From the NCBI RefSeq assembly GCF_015706575.1, contig NW_024037074.1:3782001-3846000 (forward strand): a stretch of DNA of 64,000 bases, in the 5' to 3' direction. The position numbers and the translations under genes are program-made. The notes under the pieces are model-generated. The model searched no databases. It saw nothing but the letters and a program-made list of their open reading frames with translations, and was not told where the DNA came from. Of the stretch, positions 49,270-61,639 are shown piece after piece. Every line of letters begins with the position of its first letter. Position 1 is the stretch's first letter. This DNA is from Patiria miniata. Taxonomy: Eukaryota > Echinodermata > Asteroidea > Valvatida > Asterinidae.

Positions 49270-52200
49270 TACATTCTGTTGTAATTATGTTTACAAAATC
49301 TGTATGTATAAACTAATTTTTCCCATTATTTTTCAATTATCTGTCGTAATTGTGTTGTAAGTTCTATGTTTGTAGCAGACGGGAAACGTTTGAATTTTTC
49401 AATTGCCTTGAGAGTGAACTAAATGCTATGGATTAGAAAATCACCTCAAATAACGTTAACAAAGTTAAGCGTATAATTTTTTGGCATAAAACTAAATAAT
49501 GTTAATCTTAACTGCGACAGTGTCATTGTGAATAATTCCACCATTGGCTCCATGTGCCAACAAGAGGGCGCTTTTTTAACTTCATGTACTTTGAGAGCTC
49601 AAAGTTATTAGCAACAGCGTCTTCGAATTTATCTTGCGATGGTCTCCCAGACTAATCCCCGCCCCCAATATCTTTGGATCATTCGAAATACCGTGGCGTA
49701 GTGGATGGACCAGTCTACGTCTCTCCCAACTCTTCTTTTCTGGCCGTTGAAGGGGTACTCAGTGCACGGAGCCCTAGTGACAGCTGAACACGTACATTTT
49801 ACGAGTATCAACCACAAAGAAATAGTGAAGGTCTTTCATCCGTTAAAACAAACCGTACCATGCAGGAACAGTATTTGTGAGCGAACGCGGTTGGCAGATT
49901 ATGATTGATCGTCTCTCAGCCCGACATCTTATCCCTCGACCGAGCTCAATATCTCCCAGTAATGTGTAATTTGATAACGAGACCATTGAGTGACTGAAAT
50001 TCAGCACCTGAAAGTGTCCAAGTGATGCATGTTTCTTAGGTGTGCTTGTACCTTTACGACTTTAAATTCTATTTGTGGTAAAACAATCCTGTTGTTTTTT
50101 TTCACTTCGATTCTATCTATTCTATGAAAGAAGCAAGTAAATTAAGAAGCATGATACATTTGAGCTGAAATCTTATAACGCTTTACTTTTTACCATCTTT
50201 AAGTAAACAGGGTGGTGACGCTTTGACAGGGAATAGGCCTATGGTTTAATAATATCATCTGACACTTAATATTGACTATCGTCGTCCACTAACACAATAA
50301 AGATGGAATACTATCACTCATTTGTTTTTCAGCGGTATTGGCATTAGTTTGGAAATATTACGTTGTGGATCCATCAGGGAAATGTTGTTATGCCGAATAA
50401 AGCAAAGCCGAGTTTAATAGTTCTTGACATGCCTCACTGTGTTACTTTTAATAAGAAATACTATACTTTCCAAGAGAAGGGCTTGCTAGGTGCTCAACAC
50501 TTTGGAAAAACTGCAAAGTAGGTATGCTTAAATGTTGTCACTGAATTTCGGAATGTTGGAATTTGTTGCGCGTTTTAAATGTTGTATTGTACATGAAAGC
50601 GCCAACGAAGCGCTTAATAATATGTGCTATAAAATACTAACCCCCACATCCATCCATTTAATTACATTAGATTTAAGTAAATGTTTCACAAACAATCGAC
50701 GTCGCCTTTTTTTATCGCACCACACGACCACAGTATACCTAAGTACCTGTGAGTTTATTTGCTCATACATGTATACATGCCTTTGGCTGTTGCGTTGGGA
50801 GCGTGACAACGCATGGGCAGCCCAGATCAAATCAGTATATCATGTTACTGAACCAGACAGTTCCCAAAAGGTTTTTTTTTTTCTGGGTAAAAAGCGGGCT
50901 TTGATTGAAATGTATTCCTGTAAAGAATGGAACATGACAAGAAGATGAAGTTGTCAAGATCTATGAAGGCAACTGACGCACAGTTAATTTTTGATATCGC
51001 ATGCATGCCATCGCGCGTTTCTCTTTCTGTCAAGGGGCAGCTCGCATTTTGAACACAAATCTATTTGTAGTTCGAAATGAAAAGAGTCCGGAAAAAATAT
51101 CAATCGGTAGTTTGATGATACAAGGGTCGAACAAATATACCTTTAAAGCAAGACTGTTGCTAGGCCTTTAGGGAACAACGCTGCAAATTTCGTTAAAAAA
51201 ACAAACAATTAGTTCATCATTAGTTTGCAAGGGAAGCCAGCGAAGCAACGGACAAAATTGTCATCACTCCGTGGCATGCATTGCTGGTTCTGTACTCCCC
51301 TCAGAGAAAAAACAAACTCTTCGCGATGTTCACTTCGTGACGTCACCCCTTTGAAGTACGTCTACCTTTCGTCGTCCTCGATCAATGGTGAATGTCCAGG
51401 GAGACTAAGAAGTTTCCATAATGCAGATTGGTTGCACCAGCCAGAAGGGTAAATCAGATGAAAAAGAAGCAGAAAAAAGTAATCGGCTTGGTTCATGGCG
51501 GTTCAACATTAGACTCTGAGATATTTATCTTATCGCAGGCATGTTCCTATTTGCTTCGGCAAACAATAGCTTTTCCACTGCTGCTCATTTTGATCTCACT
51601 ATACATGTAGCTATTGAACAAGACTCGGAAATCATATTCATTTCTTTACAAAGGATTTCTTAACAATACAAAGAAAGGGAGAAAACTCGAAAGGGATTCA
51701 AGCATCGATTTTGAGGTTTTCAGAAAAGGGAAATGAATAGAATCGATTATTTTTATTCAACCGTAGTATGACATGAACGGCGGAATACATTGCCCTTTTC
51801 AGTGTAAACGGTGTCCTACGGAAGACACCAGCAATCAAAGTGCACACCTATATCAAAAATTGAAAGAGCGCAGTTTCAGAGAACAGGCACTATAGAGATG
51901 CCATGCACAGTCGAATGCCCGTGGGATCGAGGCTGAAAAAAAAAGCAGTTTAAATTTAAAAGAGCCGGTCTGTCGGGCCCTGAAAAAGGTTTTCAGTCAA
52001 AAAGGGAAAAGAACCATTAGGCTTGTTTGTCATGTCCCCAGAGAACGAGCAATTTGAAGATGGTGCAGTCCGACTCTGTGTGTACTGCAAAATGGGGGAG
52101 GGGGGGGGGGAGGAGACAATGATTTGATGTTTTCATTATCCATTCCCGAGGGCAGATAGAGAAAGCAATCAAGGCTATTGCTGCAGAGAGACTGCTGAAT

Positions 52201-53365
52201 AAGGAGAAAAGGAAACAGTCGCTACTTCTGCAGAGACTGGGCCATTTCAAGACAGCAAACACAGTAATGTTCAGTAAATAAGGACATACTTTTTTTGTGT
52301 AGGTAATTGGGGCTCATGATGTGTACTGAGTACAAGAAAAACACCACCGGCCATTCAATTTTACCCGAGTGCGCTCAGAGGGAGTTCAGCGAGGAAGGGG
52401 GGGGGGGGGAGGCTGGGGGAGGGGGGGGGGGGCTGGGGGATGGGAGGAAGGGGAGGGGGTGATGGAGGCGTAAATTCGGTCATATTTTCCGACTTCTACA
52501 GAGAACAGGGGCGCAAACCACACAAGCAAACGTTGCCAACGTTTGAACTTTCGGGATCTTTTTGTGCATGGCCAATGTGAAATCGCTGGCAACACCATGT
52601 CGAGTTAAGCGGAACGCACCACTTCTCTCAATCAGATTCCGTATGCATTGCATTGCAAGAACATTTTTTTCAATTTTAAGGTTTTTTTGGAATAATTGTT
52701 TCAAGATAAACTGTAAAAATTGTGCTCCTAACATTTTATGCTTTTTTATATCCACTTAATTATTTTTTTCTTTACATGTATAGAATTTGTTATATTTAGA
52801 TTTTTGTACATAGTATGCCAGTCCGTTTTTGGCATCTGGTAAAAGTCTATATTATGGAAGTTCTTTTAGACAAATGACGATAAAAAGAAGGAGATAATTT
52901 CAATGTTTAGCCTGTCTCTCAACTTGAGCCCCATAAGTCATTTTATTTTAATGTTACAACACAAGATGGTAGTATTAGGTCTTCGTCGTGTACCCAAACG
53001 TCACAGACATGTGAAGAAACGTGTTCAATAATGTGTTTAATTAAACTTTGAACAAAATATTGCCTGGGCAGATGCACTGAACCGGGTAGTAATTGGAAAT
53101 TGTAGTGATAAGCTGTACTGAATGTTTGGTGACTGATGAAACGGATGCAAATATAGAAGCTTATAGGGGATTCAGTCGATGCTTTTTACCCATAGACATG
53201 AGAAGTGCATATCCGGAGTTGGCAACCGGGAGCAGAGACTAGCCCAAAGTCAGATCTGAATGACTGATCAATTATGAGAAACGTGCCTGAAACATGGAAG
53301 AATTGGAGCAGCTATGGACCCCGCTTTCGAGTGAAGCTGGGTTGTGCGTGTTAGTTTGCTTGAAA
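49270..53365. other. Long stretch without a recognised gene
   Basis: Contains an inverted fragment of the 8146-8470 repeat (49690-49780), G runs at 52094-52111 and 52397-52456, and otherwise unique AT-rich sequence. Open frames here match no family I know. Confidence 0.4.
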
Positions 53366-53369
53366 TTAA

Positions 53370-54540
53370 AGCGGTCATAACATGAGTTTTATTGAGGAGC
53401 ATATCTTGTGCAGCTTTCTACTTCTTTTAAATGTATAATTTGAAAGCCCTGTTAGATTAATCTTATCAAAAGGTGCACTTCTTTAAACATGTAAAGCCCT
53501 GTCCGCACTGGACTTTTTTTGGTCAAACTAACCGAGACTATGGGTACTTTTCCCATTTTAAGTCCAGTGCGGACAGCCTAGGACGTTTTCCTCTCAGTTA
53601 CTTTTCCTGAGTCCAGCGGTTACTTTTACTGGCCAACTGCTGCCCAGGAAAACTTCCCACGCGCCCAGGAAAACTGACCGAGTCGCTTTTCCCGAGACGA
53701 TTAGTCCAGTGCGGACAGTGCGAGTCGGTAAAAGCGGCTCAGGAAAGCGTACATCCGGCCCGAGCGCCCTGTTATGCATACAGAGACCGCACGAACCTGC
53801 ACGTGCAGTGGCCGAACATTTTGTAGAAACACGCTGCGGTGTATTATCAAGTCCGAGCGGTAAAATCTCGTTAAAATATATATTTCAACGGACAAATACA
53901 TACACAGAGAAGAGAAAACACAGTCTGAGAATTAATTTGCGGAAATTCTCTTTCTCCACCGATGTATGTTATTTTCTACGATCCAAATTCGTCCTGATAC
54001 GCTACTGTAGTCATGCACGGAACATCAAGGTCCGGTACCGTACGTAGGCCGTAGTCACTGGTTCCTGGCCCACATCATAGCTTCGATTCTGTAAGCATGC
54101 GATGGGAACCAACGAATACTGATGGCACTGCTGCCGCACGGAATATCGTACAGCGGCATGGCTTCGACGACGTGCATCACAAATGCGTCAGAATTATAGG
54201 CCCTTTCGTCAAGATTTAGCGTGTCAAGATGAAATAATATCGTGTAAACGATTATGTTATGCATGCAAATGGCGTGTGTAATATTACTGAGCGTATCGGT
54301 GTCTGAAAATGTGATCGGCAATTTGTTTTCTGCGTACGGTGAGTCATTATACTGACACTGTGACAGCTCGGTTACTTCTCCCACGCGGTCGGGGTAAAAT
54401 TTCCCGTGTCGAAAGTCCAAGTGCGGACAGTGGTCACATTTGACAATTTTTCATTTTACCATCGTCTCGGTAAAACCTTCCAAAAAAAAAGTCCAGTGCG
54501 GACACGGCTTAACACTTTCCACACTTTTAAATCTCACACG
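53370..54540. mobile_element. Third copy of the TTAA MITE family, interrupted
   Basis: TTAA at 53366-53369 is followed by AGCGGTCATAACATGAGTTT and TTGTGCAGCTTTCTACTTCT, matching 14042 onward. The match resumes weakly after 54508 (AACACTTTCCACACTTTT). Confidence 0.55.
53495..54508. mobile_element. About 1-kb non-autonomous DNA transposon with subterminal repeats
   Basis: Ends AGCCCTGTCCGCACTGGAC and GTCCAGTGCGGACACGGCT are inverted. The motif TCCAGTGCGGACAG recurs inside near each end (about 53562, 53704, 54417). Subterminal repeats are typical of hAT elements, but I could not see a target duplication. No transposase-like frame. Confidence 0.75.
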
Positions 54541-54690
54541 ATTATATCTCACCCTCTTTCACAAACCTAATGAAACTCGCTCCATGAAATGTGCCATGCC
54601 TTGTTTACATGATCTGAAGTTTTGGCTTAATTCCATAGGTAAACAACAAAGTTATTTGGGGTCAAAAGAAGGCCATTTTTTTGACTCGTA
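54540..54690. repeat. Dispersed repeat (partner at 29030-29150)
   Basis: Same block order as the partner: ATCTCACCCTC, AATGAAACTCGCT, TGCCATGCCTTGTT, TTTTTTTGAC. Confidence 0.6.
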
Positions 54691-54991
54691 GTAAACAGTA
54701 GGCCTTATAATCTACTGTAATGTATCGAGGACTTAGCAACGATCAAATACTCAACTTTTATAGCTGCCGTTTGTAGTCTTAAGAATCCATGTTGCAACCC
54801 ATAGGACAGTTTAGCAGCCCTATATGCGACGCAGACTTTATACCAAAATGGAAACGGTGAAAAGAGGGGAATCATTGCAAAGATCGACATCATCTGATCT
54901 CTGGCTAAAAATAGATAATTCTTTAGCCTAAGAAGGATTCCTTAGCAGTATTGCAGAGCTTATCTGCCATGATCATGAACAACACCCAGTA

Positions 54992-56023
54992 AAGGGTGTA
55001 GTCTGTAAATAGGCCCAGAATTCCCTACGCCGGCCAAATCACAATTTATATGCCCCAAATATCTTTGCTATTAGAGCATTTTGTGGGCCATGAACTTGAA
55101 GGTTTGTAAACAAAATATGGGTGGAAGCCGTGCACAGGAGTGTGAGCTCGCATTTCTGTGAAACTCGCATGAAATTGGGCCCTAAAATTGCTCTATTTTG
55201 CAATGGAGCGCAGGCGTCATTTTTCAAAATGGAGCATGGGCCACGGGACTACTTTTCGGGGTGATCATCTGCAGATGGAAGTGTCTCCCAAAAATAATCG
55301 AATAATTGAATGATGATAAAATAATGAAAGATGATGATATAAGCTTTAATGTGATTGGTATCTCAAACACCTTGGAGAGTTGTGAGTATTTTAAAATAAT
55401 TTTCGGAAGTACGCGTAATTATCACTGAGGTCTACACTGTTAAAAATGCCCGTCATTTTAAGGAATCCGTTAAGTGAAATATTCCGTATTTACGGCGTAA
55501 TTATACGGACTTTCCGTAAATGCAAATATTAGTTATGCTAATTAGCGTGATTACAATCAATTACATCGGCCCAAACACCTACTCATTATATTGTACATCT
55601 AAGTACATATTGTTATTTCACCCAGAACCGTGTACACATGTCCAAACTCATGTTAAGGGTCTGTTTATTTTACAGAATGAAAAAAACATTTCCGGAATTT
55701 TTGCTGCAGGAAAACGGAACGCTATTTTCTTTCCGGCAGCAAAATTTCTGGAATTTTTTTTTTCATTCCGTAAAATAAACAGAACATAAACACGAGTTTG
55801 GACATGTGTACACGATTGTGAGTGGAATATCAATATGTACTTAGATGTACTATATTATGTGTAGGTGTTTGGGCCGATGTGGTTGATTGTCATTACGCTA
55901 ATTAGCATAATTAATTACGGAAAGATCCGTATTATTACGCTGAAAATACGGAATATTTCAATTAACGGAGTCTGTATATTTACGGGCATTTTTAACAGTG
56001 TATGGGAGTCGATTTGCAGGTCT
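54992..56023. repeat. Dispersed repeat, second copy, split by a TA element
   Basis: It matches 41597-42060 on both sides of the element at 55435-56000 (GAGAGTTGTGAGTATTTT before it, TATGGGAGTCGATTTGCAGG after it). CACCCAGTA and CACCCAATA flank the unit. Confidence 0.65.
55435..56000. mobile_element. 566-bp palindromic MITE with TA target duplication
   Basis: Ends CACTGTTAAAAATGCCCGT and the complement; TA on both sides. Arms are inverted over nearly the whole length (GGACATGTGTACAC, GTACTTAGATGTAC, ATTCCGTAAAATAAAC). The homologous repeat at 42024 has the empty site GTCTATGGGA. Confidence 0.9.
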
Positions 56024-57169
56024 GCACCCAATAGCTGTACCACAAACGCAGCTTTTTACGTAGCATGGAGACACATCCTGAGCCTACAGTTACTAAATGA
56101 AAAGATGCTTCTCACTAGTACATAAAAGGGCAGTATTAATCAGAATCCCCGACCGTCCAAGCGCGCAAAAATAAACAAAACATAAAACGAGCTTTAACAT
56201 TCCTCTTGAACCATGGACGATGGCCGCATCAATCGCTGTCAAATTACAATTCGCTCGCTGGTTGATAAATAACAGCACTATAAAGGAAAACCTGTTTTTG
56301 ACCTATTTTGTCTCTGTTTTTGTTGACTAAATTTATAAAGATTTGTCTTCTCAGCCGGCTAGAAATAATTTAAAAAGAAGAAGACAAAAATTCTTTTGAA
56401 AACCGGCCATGCTCCGTGAATAAAGTGGAATTGAAGGGATAAAAGGTTGTTCAGGAAAAAAAAATTCAACCCATTTCTTTATGTGGACCTACTAAATGCA
56501 TGCAATGTCATGCATTGTGTGCATTGTACGTGCGTGACTGTTTTTCTTGTTCTTTTCCATCTCAATTCCAAAACAAAAAGTGACCTCAATTGCGCTTACA
56601 GCGTGGTCGAAGCTGCTTTTAAAACGAGTTATGACACCTAATCCTATTGCATTCGGTCTTAAGTCTGCTTAATTTTTCCGAAAGGGATGTAGTCACAAAC
56701 GATTTTTTTTGAGTGGTGCCTTTTACCCTTGGACAAAAACCTTTAATGCATGTACTTGTAATTTATATGCAACGAAAATAAATCTACTACTCTATATGTA
56801 TACATGAGTCTATGCAATAGCGCGTTGCTCTATCCGTGTTCTTCAACATATTCGGCTTTTAAAAAATATAAAATTTTTTAAAAAATATAAAAAATATTAT
56901 TATTATTATTATTTCATAATAATAATAATAAAAATATTATTGTAGAACAGCAAATAATTTTGAAATTGTTTTAAGTTAATATTCAATAACTCAACATGGG
57001 GCGATAATTTTCGTTCAATGTCTCTCATTCAAACATTTAATGGAGATTTGTATTGCTAAAACTAGCAATTTAAAAGAGATATGTTTTTCGAGGTGACTCG
57101 AAAATATAGCACACAGAGAGCAGCTTAAATTTTTAGTGGAATTTTATAAGCTTCCGATTTTTCGACCTT

Positions 57170-57330
57170 TTAAAGATGTGTACTAATTTAACGATGGCCC
57201 GGGTTCGATTCCTGCTCGAACCACATGTGGATTGGGTTTTCAGTCCCTACCTGATTCCTTGGATTTTCGCCGGATTATTGTCTTTGAGTTTTCCTCCCAC
57301 CTCTAACACTGTAATTTCTTCTCATTGTCT
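57170..57330 (+). mobile_element. tRNA-derived SINE fragment
   Basis: GGCCCGGGTTCGATTCCTGC (B box) is followed by GATTGGGTTTTCAGTCCC and GAGTTTTCCTCCCACC, the same body type as the SINE at 449-801. Confidence 0.6.
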
Positions 57331-57517
57331 CCTCTCTCGACATGTTTTTTTCAGGCTTTCGAGCTACAGTGCCTATATGACACTTTTGAGGAATCCCTGG
57401 TTTCATTACCAGAAAGAAATATAATGCTCCTATAAATATCATGCTCCTATCGTCCTATAATGTTTCCCGGCCCGACCTGTTAAAGATGTAGTAATGTAGT
57501 TGCCAACTACTCCTGCA

Positions 57518-57840
57518 CAAGGGCGGATCCAGAACACAATTTTTTGGGGGGGGCCAAAAAAGATTTTGGTCCCCCAAAAAAGTGGGTCAAAAAATTACGG
57601 CGCGGGGTTCGGGGCCCGCTTAAGGGCCTCGAAATTTTTTTGGATTCTAGATGCTCTGTGGTGCGATCTGAGGCAATTTCTGACCACTTGAACCAATGTT
57701 TTTTTGAGGAAAAGATGGTGGTGTACCCATTGCCTGCCTTTATTGCGATGTCACATAAAAAAAACAAAATGGTTTCGTTTTTTTTTGGGGGGGGGGGGGG
57801 CCATGGCCCCCTTTGCCCCCCCCCCCTGGATCCGCCCTTG
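57518..57840. mobile_element. hAT-like MITE with 8-bp target duplication
   Basis: Ends CAAGGGCGGATCCAG and CTGGATCCGCCCTTG; CTCCTGCA flanks both (57510-57517, 57841-57848). Contains G and C runs. Relatives are at 28179-28865 and 31235-31587. Confidence 0.92.
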
Positions 57841-57849
57841 CTCCTGCAT

Positions 57850-60800
57850 AAAAACGCTAGATGGCATGCCCTTTGTGACTTCAGCGTGTTGCAAGTCAAT
57901 TACCTTTTAAAAACAGCCGTCGGGAAGTTGCTGCACTCGATTTGCAAATAGCAACCTATGCGACATATTACGTAGCATTTCATGGTATCTATTTTATGAG
58001 TGTTCTGTAATTGGAATTGACCTTTACATGAGTGTGATGCGGCCGACGAAAGGAGGTACTTGGTTTCCGCGTGATTTAAGACGCCCCCTCAATAACCATA
58101 CACCCGAAATGAAACCCCGACGCAAAACTAACAACCGGTCATTTAATGAATGATTGATGATCATAAAATAAAACTACACTCGCAGTAGTTTTGAGTACAT
58201 ATTTGAAAATAACGTCCAATAAAAGTCGTGAATCCTCTCTTCACAATAGCGATTTATCATCTTTCCGAGACCTCTCCGGTTTCTCAATACGCTTCGTTAA
58301 CGGAGAGTTGCACGGGCCAGTGAAATTAGATATGGCCCATTTAAACGCCAGAGGTCTCTTTTGATAGGCCGCACAAAATATCACTGGGGGTCGCATCGTA
58401 TACCGGTGATACTGCACTATCGCTAAGTCCTTTGCCAGAATGATACTGCTTGAGGGCAATGTCCTTTTTTTCTCTCTCCAGAAAGTAATAACCAACAACT
58501 ACAGGTGAAACATGCACTGATAAAGTTTGTTGAACTATCATTTCTCGTAAATCTATAATGATGTAGTAAATGACATTCTTTTTTTGGCTTCAGGTTCCAA
58601 CTTCAACGATAAAAGGTAAAAATCTTCAATCTGTGCCTCTTGATAGTAATAGTTGCTACAAATGCATTATAAACTCAAGAATGCAAATAGCCAAAGGGTT
58701 GTACTTTGAACACTAATAAATTTGATTTGATTTTGAATTATGAACTTGTGTATGTTTAGTTCTAAAGTCAACAGGTTGAACAACTCTCAGTCCTGACTTT
58801 TTCTGTTTTCATTTTTCACGAATGACTTAATTTGGAAAGGTAGATGTGGGTGCCATGATATAAAAATAGTTCGGAACTCCTGGTCTACTTAAATGGGTAA
58901 TTAAATGTATTCAATTACTGTGCAAATATCAATGCTTCTGATCTAAATGTAAATAATGTCAAGTCTTTTTGGTTGAAATTTAAATATTTGTTTAAAAGGA
59001 TTCTTTACCTAATTTCCCGGCACCAGAGGTTCGCCTATAGTGGCGTGACGTCATTTAGGTAAGCGCTAAGGCTCATAATACATTTTTAGAGAATTTAGAA
59101 TCTTATAATGCAAATAATATTTTTTTGGGGGTATAAAGCTCACACTTAGTTGCCTTGTTGTCAAACATCGTATTCATGCCGTACAAGGGGTTACAAATAA
59201 ATACCAATCCATTCATTAACTCGAATTCTAAATTTGAGTAGCTTACGGCGCTGTGCCAATTTTCCCATCAGCTGTGATATCTCGCTGCGAAATTTGGCTC
59301 CTCCATTATCAAAGGAGAGAACTCCCTTGCCCTAGGCATTGGATCTGATTACAAGATCAGACACACAAAATACCGAGTAAACCGGCAGTAAAGAGCTTGG
59401 ACAACTCCGGCGTAAGTTCGTATCAGATTGCAAACCGTGGAAAGACAACTTGATACGACAGGGAGAAAAAAAAAATAAGTGAAAGGTATATATTTTTGTT
59501 TGACCTACCGCGGGTTGGAACGCGGAGTAGAAAATTACGAGAAGTTGCACACACTCCTGCATGAGGAAGGGCCATTTCTGAGCAACGCGGAGACGCGCGC
59601 GCGTCACCTGAACAAATACCCACATGACTGTAGTATGGAATCAGATGCTACACGGGGCAATTTGTCATCGTTTTTCTTCTTTTTGTTTGGGGAGATCCGA
59701 TGCGAGTGGGCGATGGTTAAGAACGACCCAAGCCTAACTGCGATCGGACACAGTTCGATCGATATTTCCTGGGTGCGCTCCTCAAGTGTCCCGATCTTCC
59801 TTCCCCGATATTGCTCGACCATAATACGAGCGTAAACCGTGCTGTATTAGTTGATCTTGCTACGTGTTTGTTCTTCACCAGTCGAGTTGTGCGGCTTGAG
59901 ATGACAAGTTATTGTTAGTTTTTCTTTAAGTAAGCATAGGAAAAGCCACGTACGTGCGCAGGCCATATTATCAAAAGGAAGTGATAAACAAGAAGGCAAT
60001 CTTGGTGAAATTGAAACCATTGCGGCTTGATATTCCCGAAAAGTTCATGTTAGGATTGTTTAATTTGCTATTTCAAAGGTCTGGTTGAAAGGAAACAAAC
60101 CTAATGTCTTACCGTTCCTGAGAAAAGACCCCCCCCCCCAAAAAAAACCCCGGTTGTTTTCATTGGACGCGACGGAAATTTTGTGGCATATTCTTGTGGC
60201 ATATACTTATCTCAAGTCGTGTCTAATCAATGCAAGTACGTTGTGTGTGTGGTTAATACACACAATACACAAATGTTGTTTCTTACGCGTCCGCAGAATA
60301 CAAAATAACCGTGCGGCTGGATCACAACTAGCACCGATCTAGCTCGATTTTTTCAGGGACAAAATTTGGACCCCCGAAATTCGTTCTTGCATGGTTCTTG
60401 CAAGAATAACACCAAAATGTCCAGTTTTTAAAGAATGGTTGCGTGGACATTATATTCTACTTTTAAATCATTTCGTTTAAAATGCCTTTTGTAGCCCAAT
60501 TGGACGCATTCCAGGCCGTAATGTCCCTTTAGGCCCAACGATTCACCTTCCCGATGTGTTTTATCAAAAGTAAATTTTTTAATAAAGTAACAAATTTATC
60601 TTTTTGGTAAAAACAAGTAACTCTTTGTGTTTATCAGAAAAAAAAAATAGATTTTACTTTTATTCCGTTGAAATAAAGGCAAGTGGTTTTGACCGATAAG
60701 ATCCATTTAATACGTTCTCGCTTGCGATTGCCTTTAATGCGAAGCGATTGAACTTTGAGACCAGATCAAACAAACAAATGCAATCGTCACAAACATATCC

Positions 60801-61115
60801 GCTCCGTTCAGCCCCATTTGAACCCTTTTGAAAACAGCCAAGGAGATTCCGAATAAACAATAACAGCTGGCCTCTTTCCCGAACGGAATAAAAGATGTAG
60901 TGCTTCGCTGGAGATAGCGTGCGCGTGGAAGCGTTGTCCTAATTTTGTTCCAAGGAGATTGGATTCATACACGTGTCATGCATACCATTATCACCGTAAA
61001 CCGCACATTTTTTTGCTGACGTTGCTTAATCATAGTGGAAAAAATAACTTGGCTTAAATTAAACTTCGAGTTGCGATCAAACGACTTTGGGTCTACAGAG
61101 TAAAAACAAAAACCC
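57850..61115. other. Intergenic, no gene seen
   Basis: Mostly unique sequence. Poly-C/poly-A run at 60129-60147. An open frame at 59479-59835 matches nothing I know. Confidence 0.4.
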
Positions 61116-61633
61116 GAAACCCAAATGGCAGGACCTATTTTCGAATGAACTTTTGCCTGTATCACTTTTTAAATCTAGGATATGAAAGCCCAATTAATTA
61201 ATCTTCTTTTAGTACAAGAATCGCATTCAAATCACTTATGCTTTTTGAAAGTTACGGAATTTTTAAACTCAAACATCATTTCAAAGTTTTGTTCATGGAT
61301 CACCATAAAGGTACACAAGTGTTCTTTCAGCAAAACGAAAACAATAAGCCTCGGTACTGATGACGTTGACACTTTGTTTACATGTGCACTTTCCCACGCA
61401 TCTCTATGAGAATTGTTTTTGTTTTGATAAAAGAACACTTACGATTTTGTGTTCCGTAGACAGAACTTTAAAACGGTGTTTATGTTCAAACTTCCGTGAC
61501 TTGAAAAATACATAAGTGATTTAAATGATTCTTGTGCTATAAGAAAGATTAATGGCTGGGCTTTTATATCCTAGACTTTGAAAGTGCTACAGGCAGAATT
61601 TCATTAATTAATTGGTCGTGCCATTTGGGTTTC
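61116..61633. mobile_element. Palindromic MITE, about 518 bp
   Basis: GAAACCCAAATGGCAGGACC faces GGTCGTGCCATTTGGGTTTC. Arms match further in (TCTAGGATAT, GCACAAGAATC / GTACAAGAATC, AAATCACTTATG, AAGTGTTCTTT). The loop has a stretch like the MITE in the intron of GPCR copy 3 (TTTACATGTGCACTTTCCCA). Confidence 0.8.
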
Positions 61634-61639
61634 CTTGTT

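Noticed and set aside
50532-50948. 138-codon open frame
   Set aside because: No similarity, signal or repeat context that I can recognise; typical of chance in a long non-coding stretch.
53709-54420. Open frames of 112 and 121 codons inside the 1-kb element
   Set aside because: They lie in an inverted-repeat element and show no transposase motif such as a hAT dimerisation domain.
59479-59835. 118-codon open frame
   Set aside because: Low-complexity Phe run and no recognised domain; no splice-site or promoter support.
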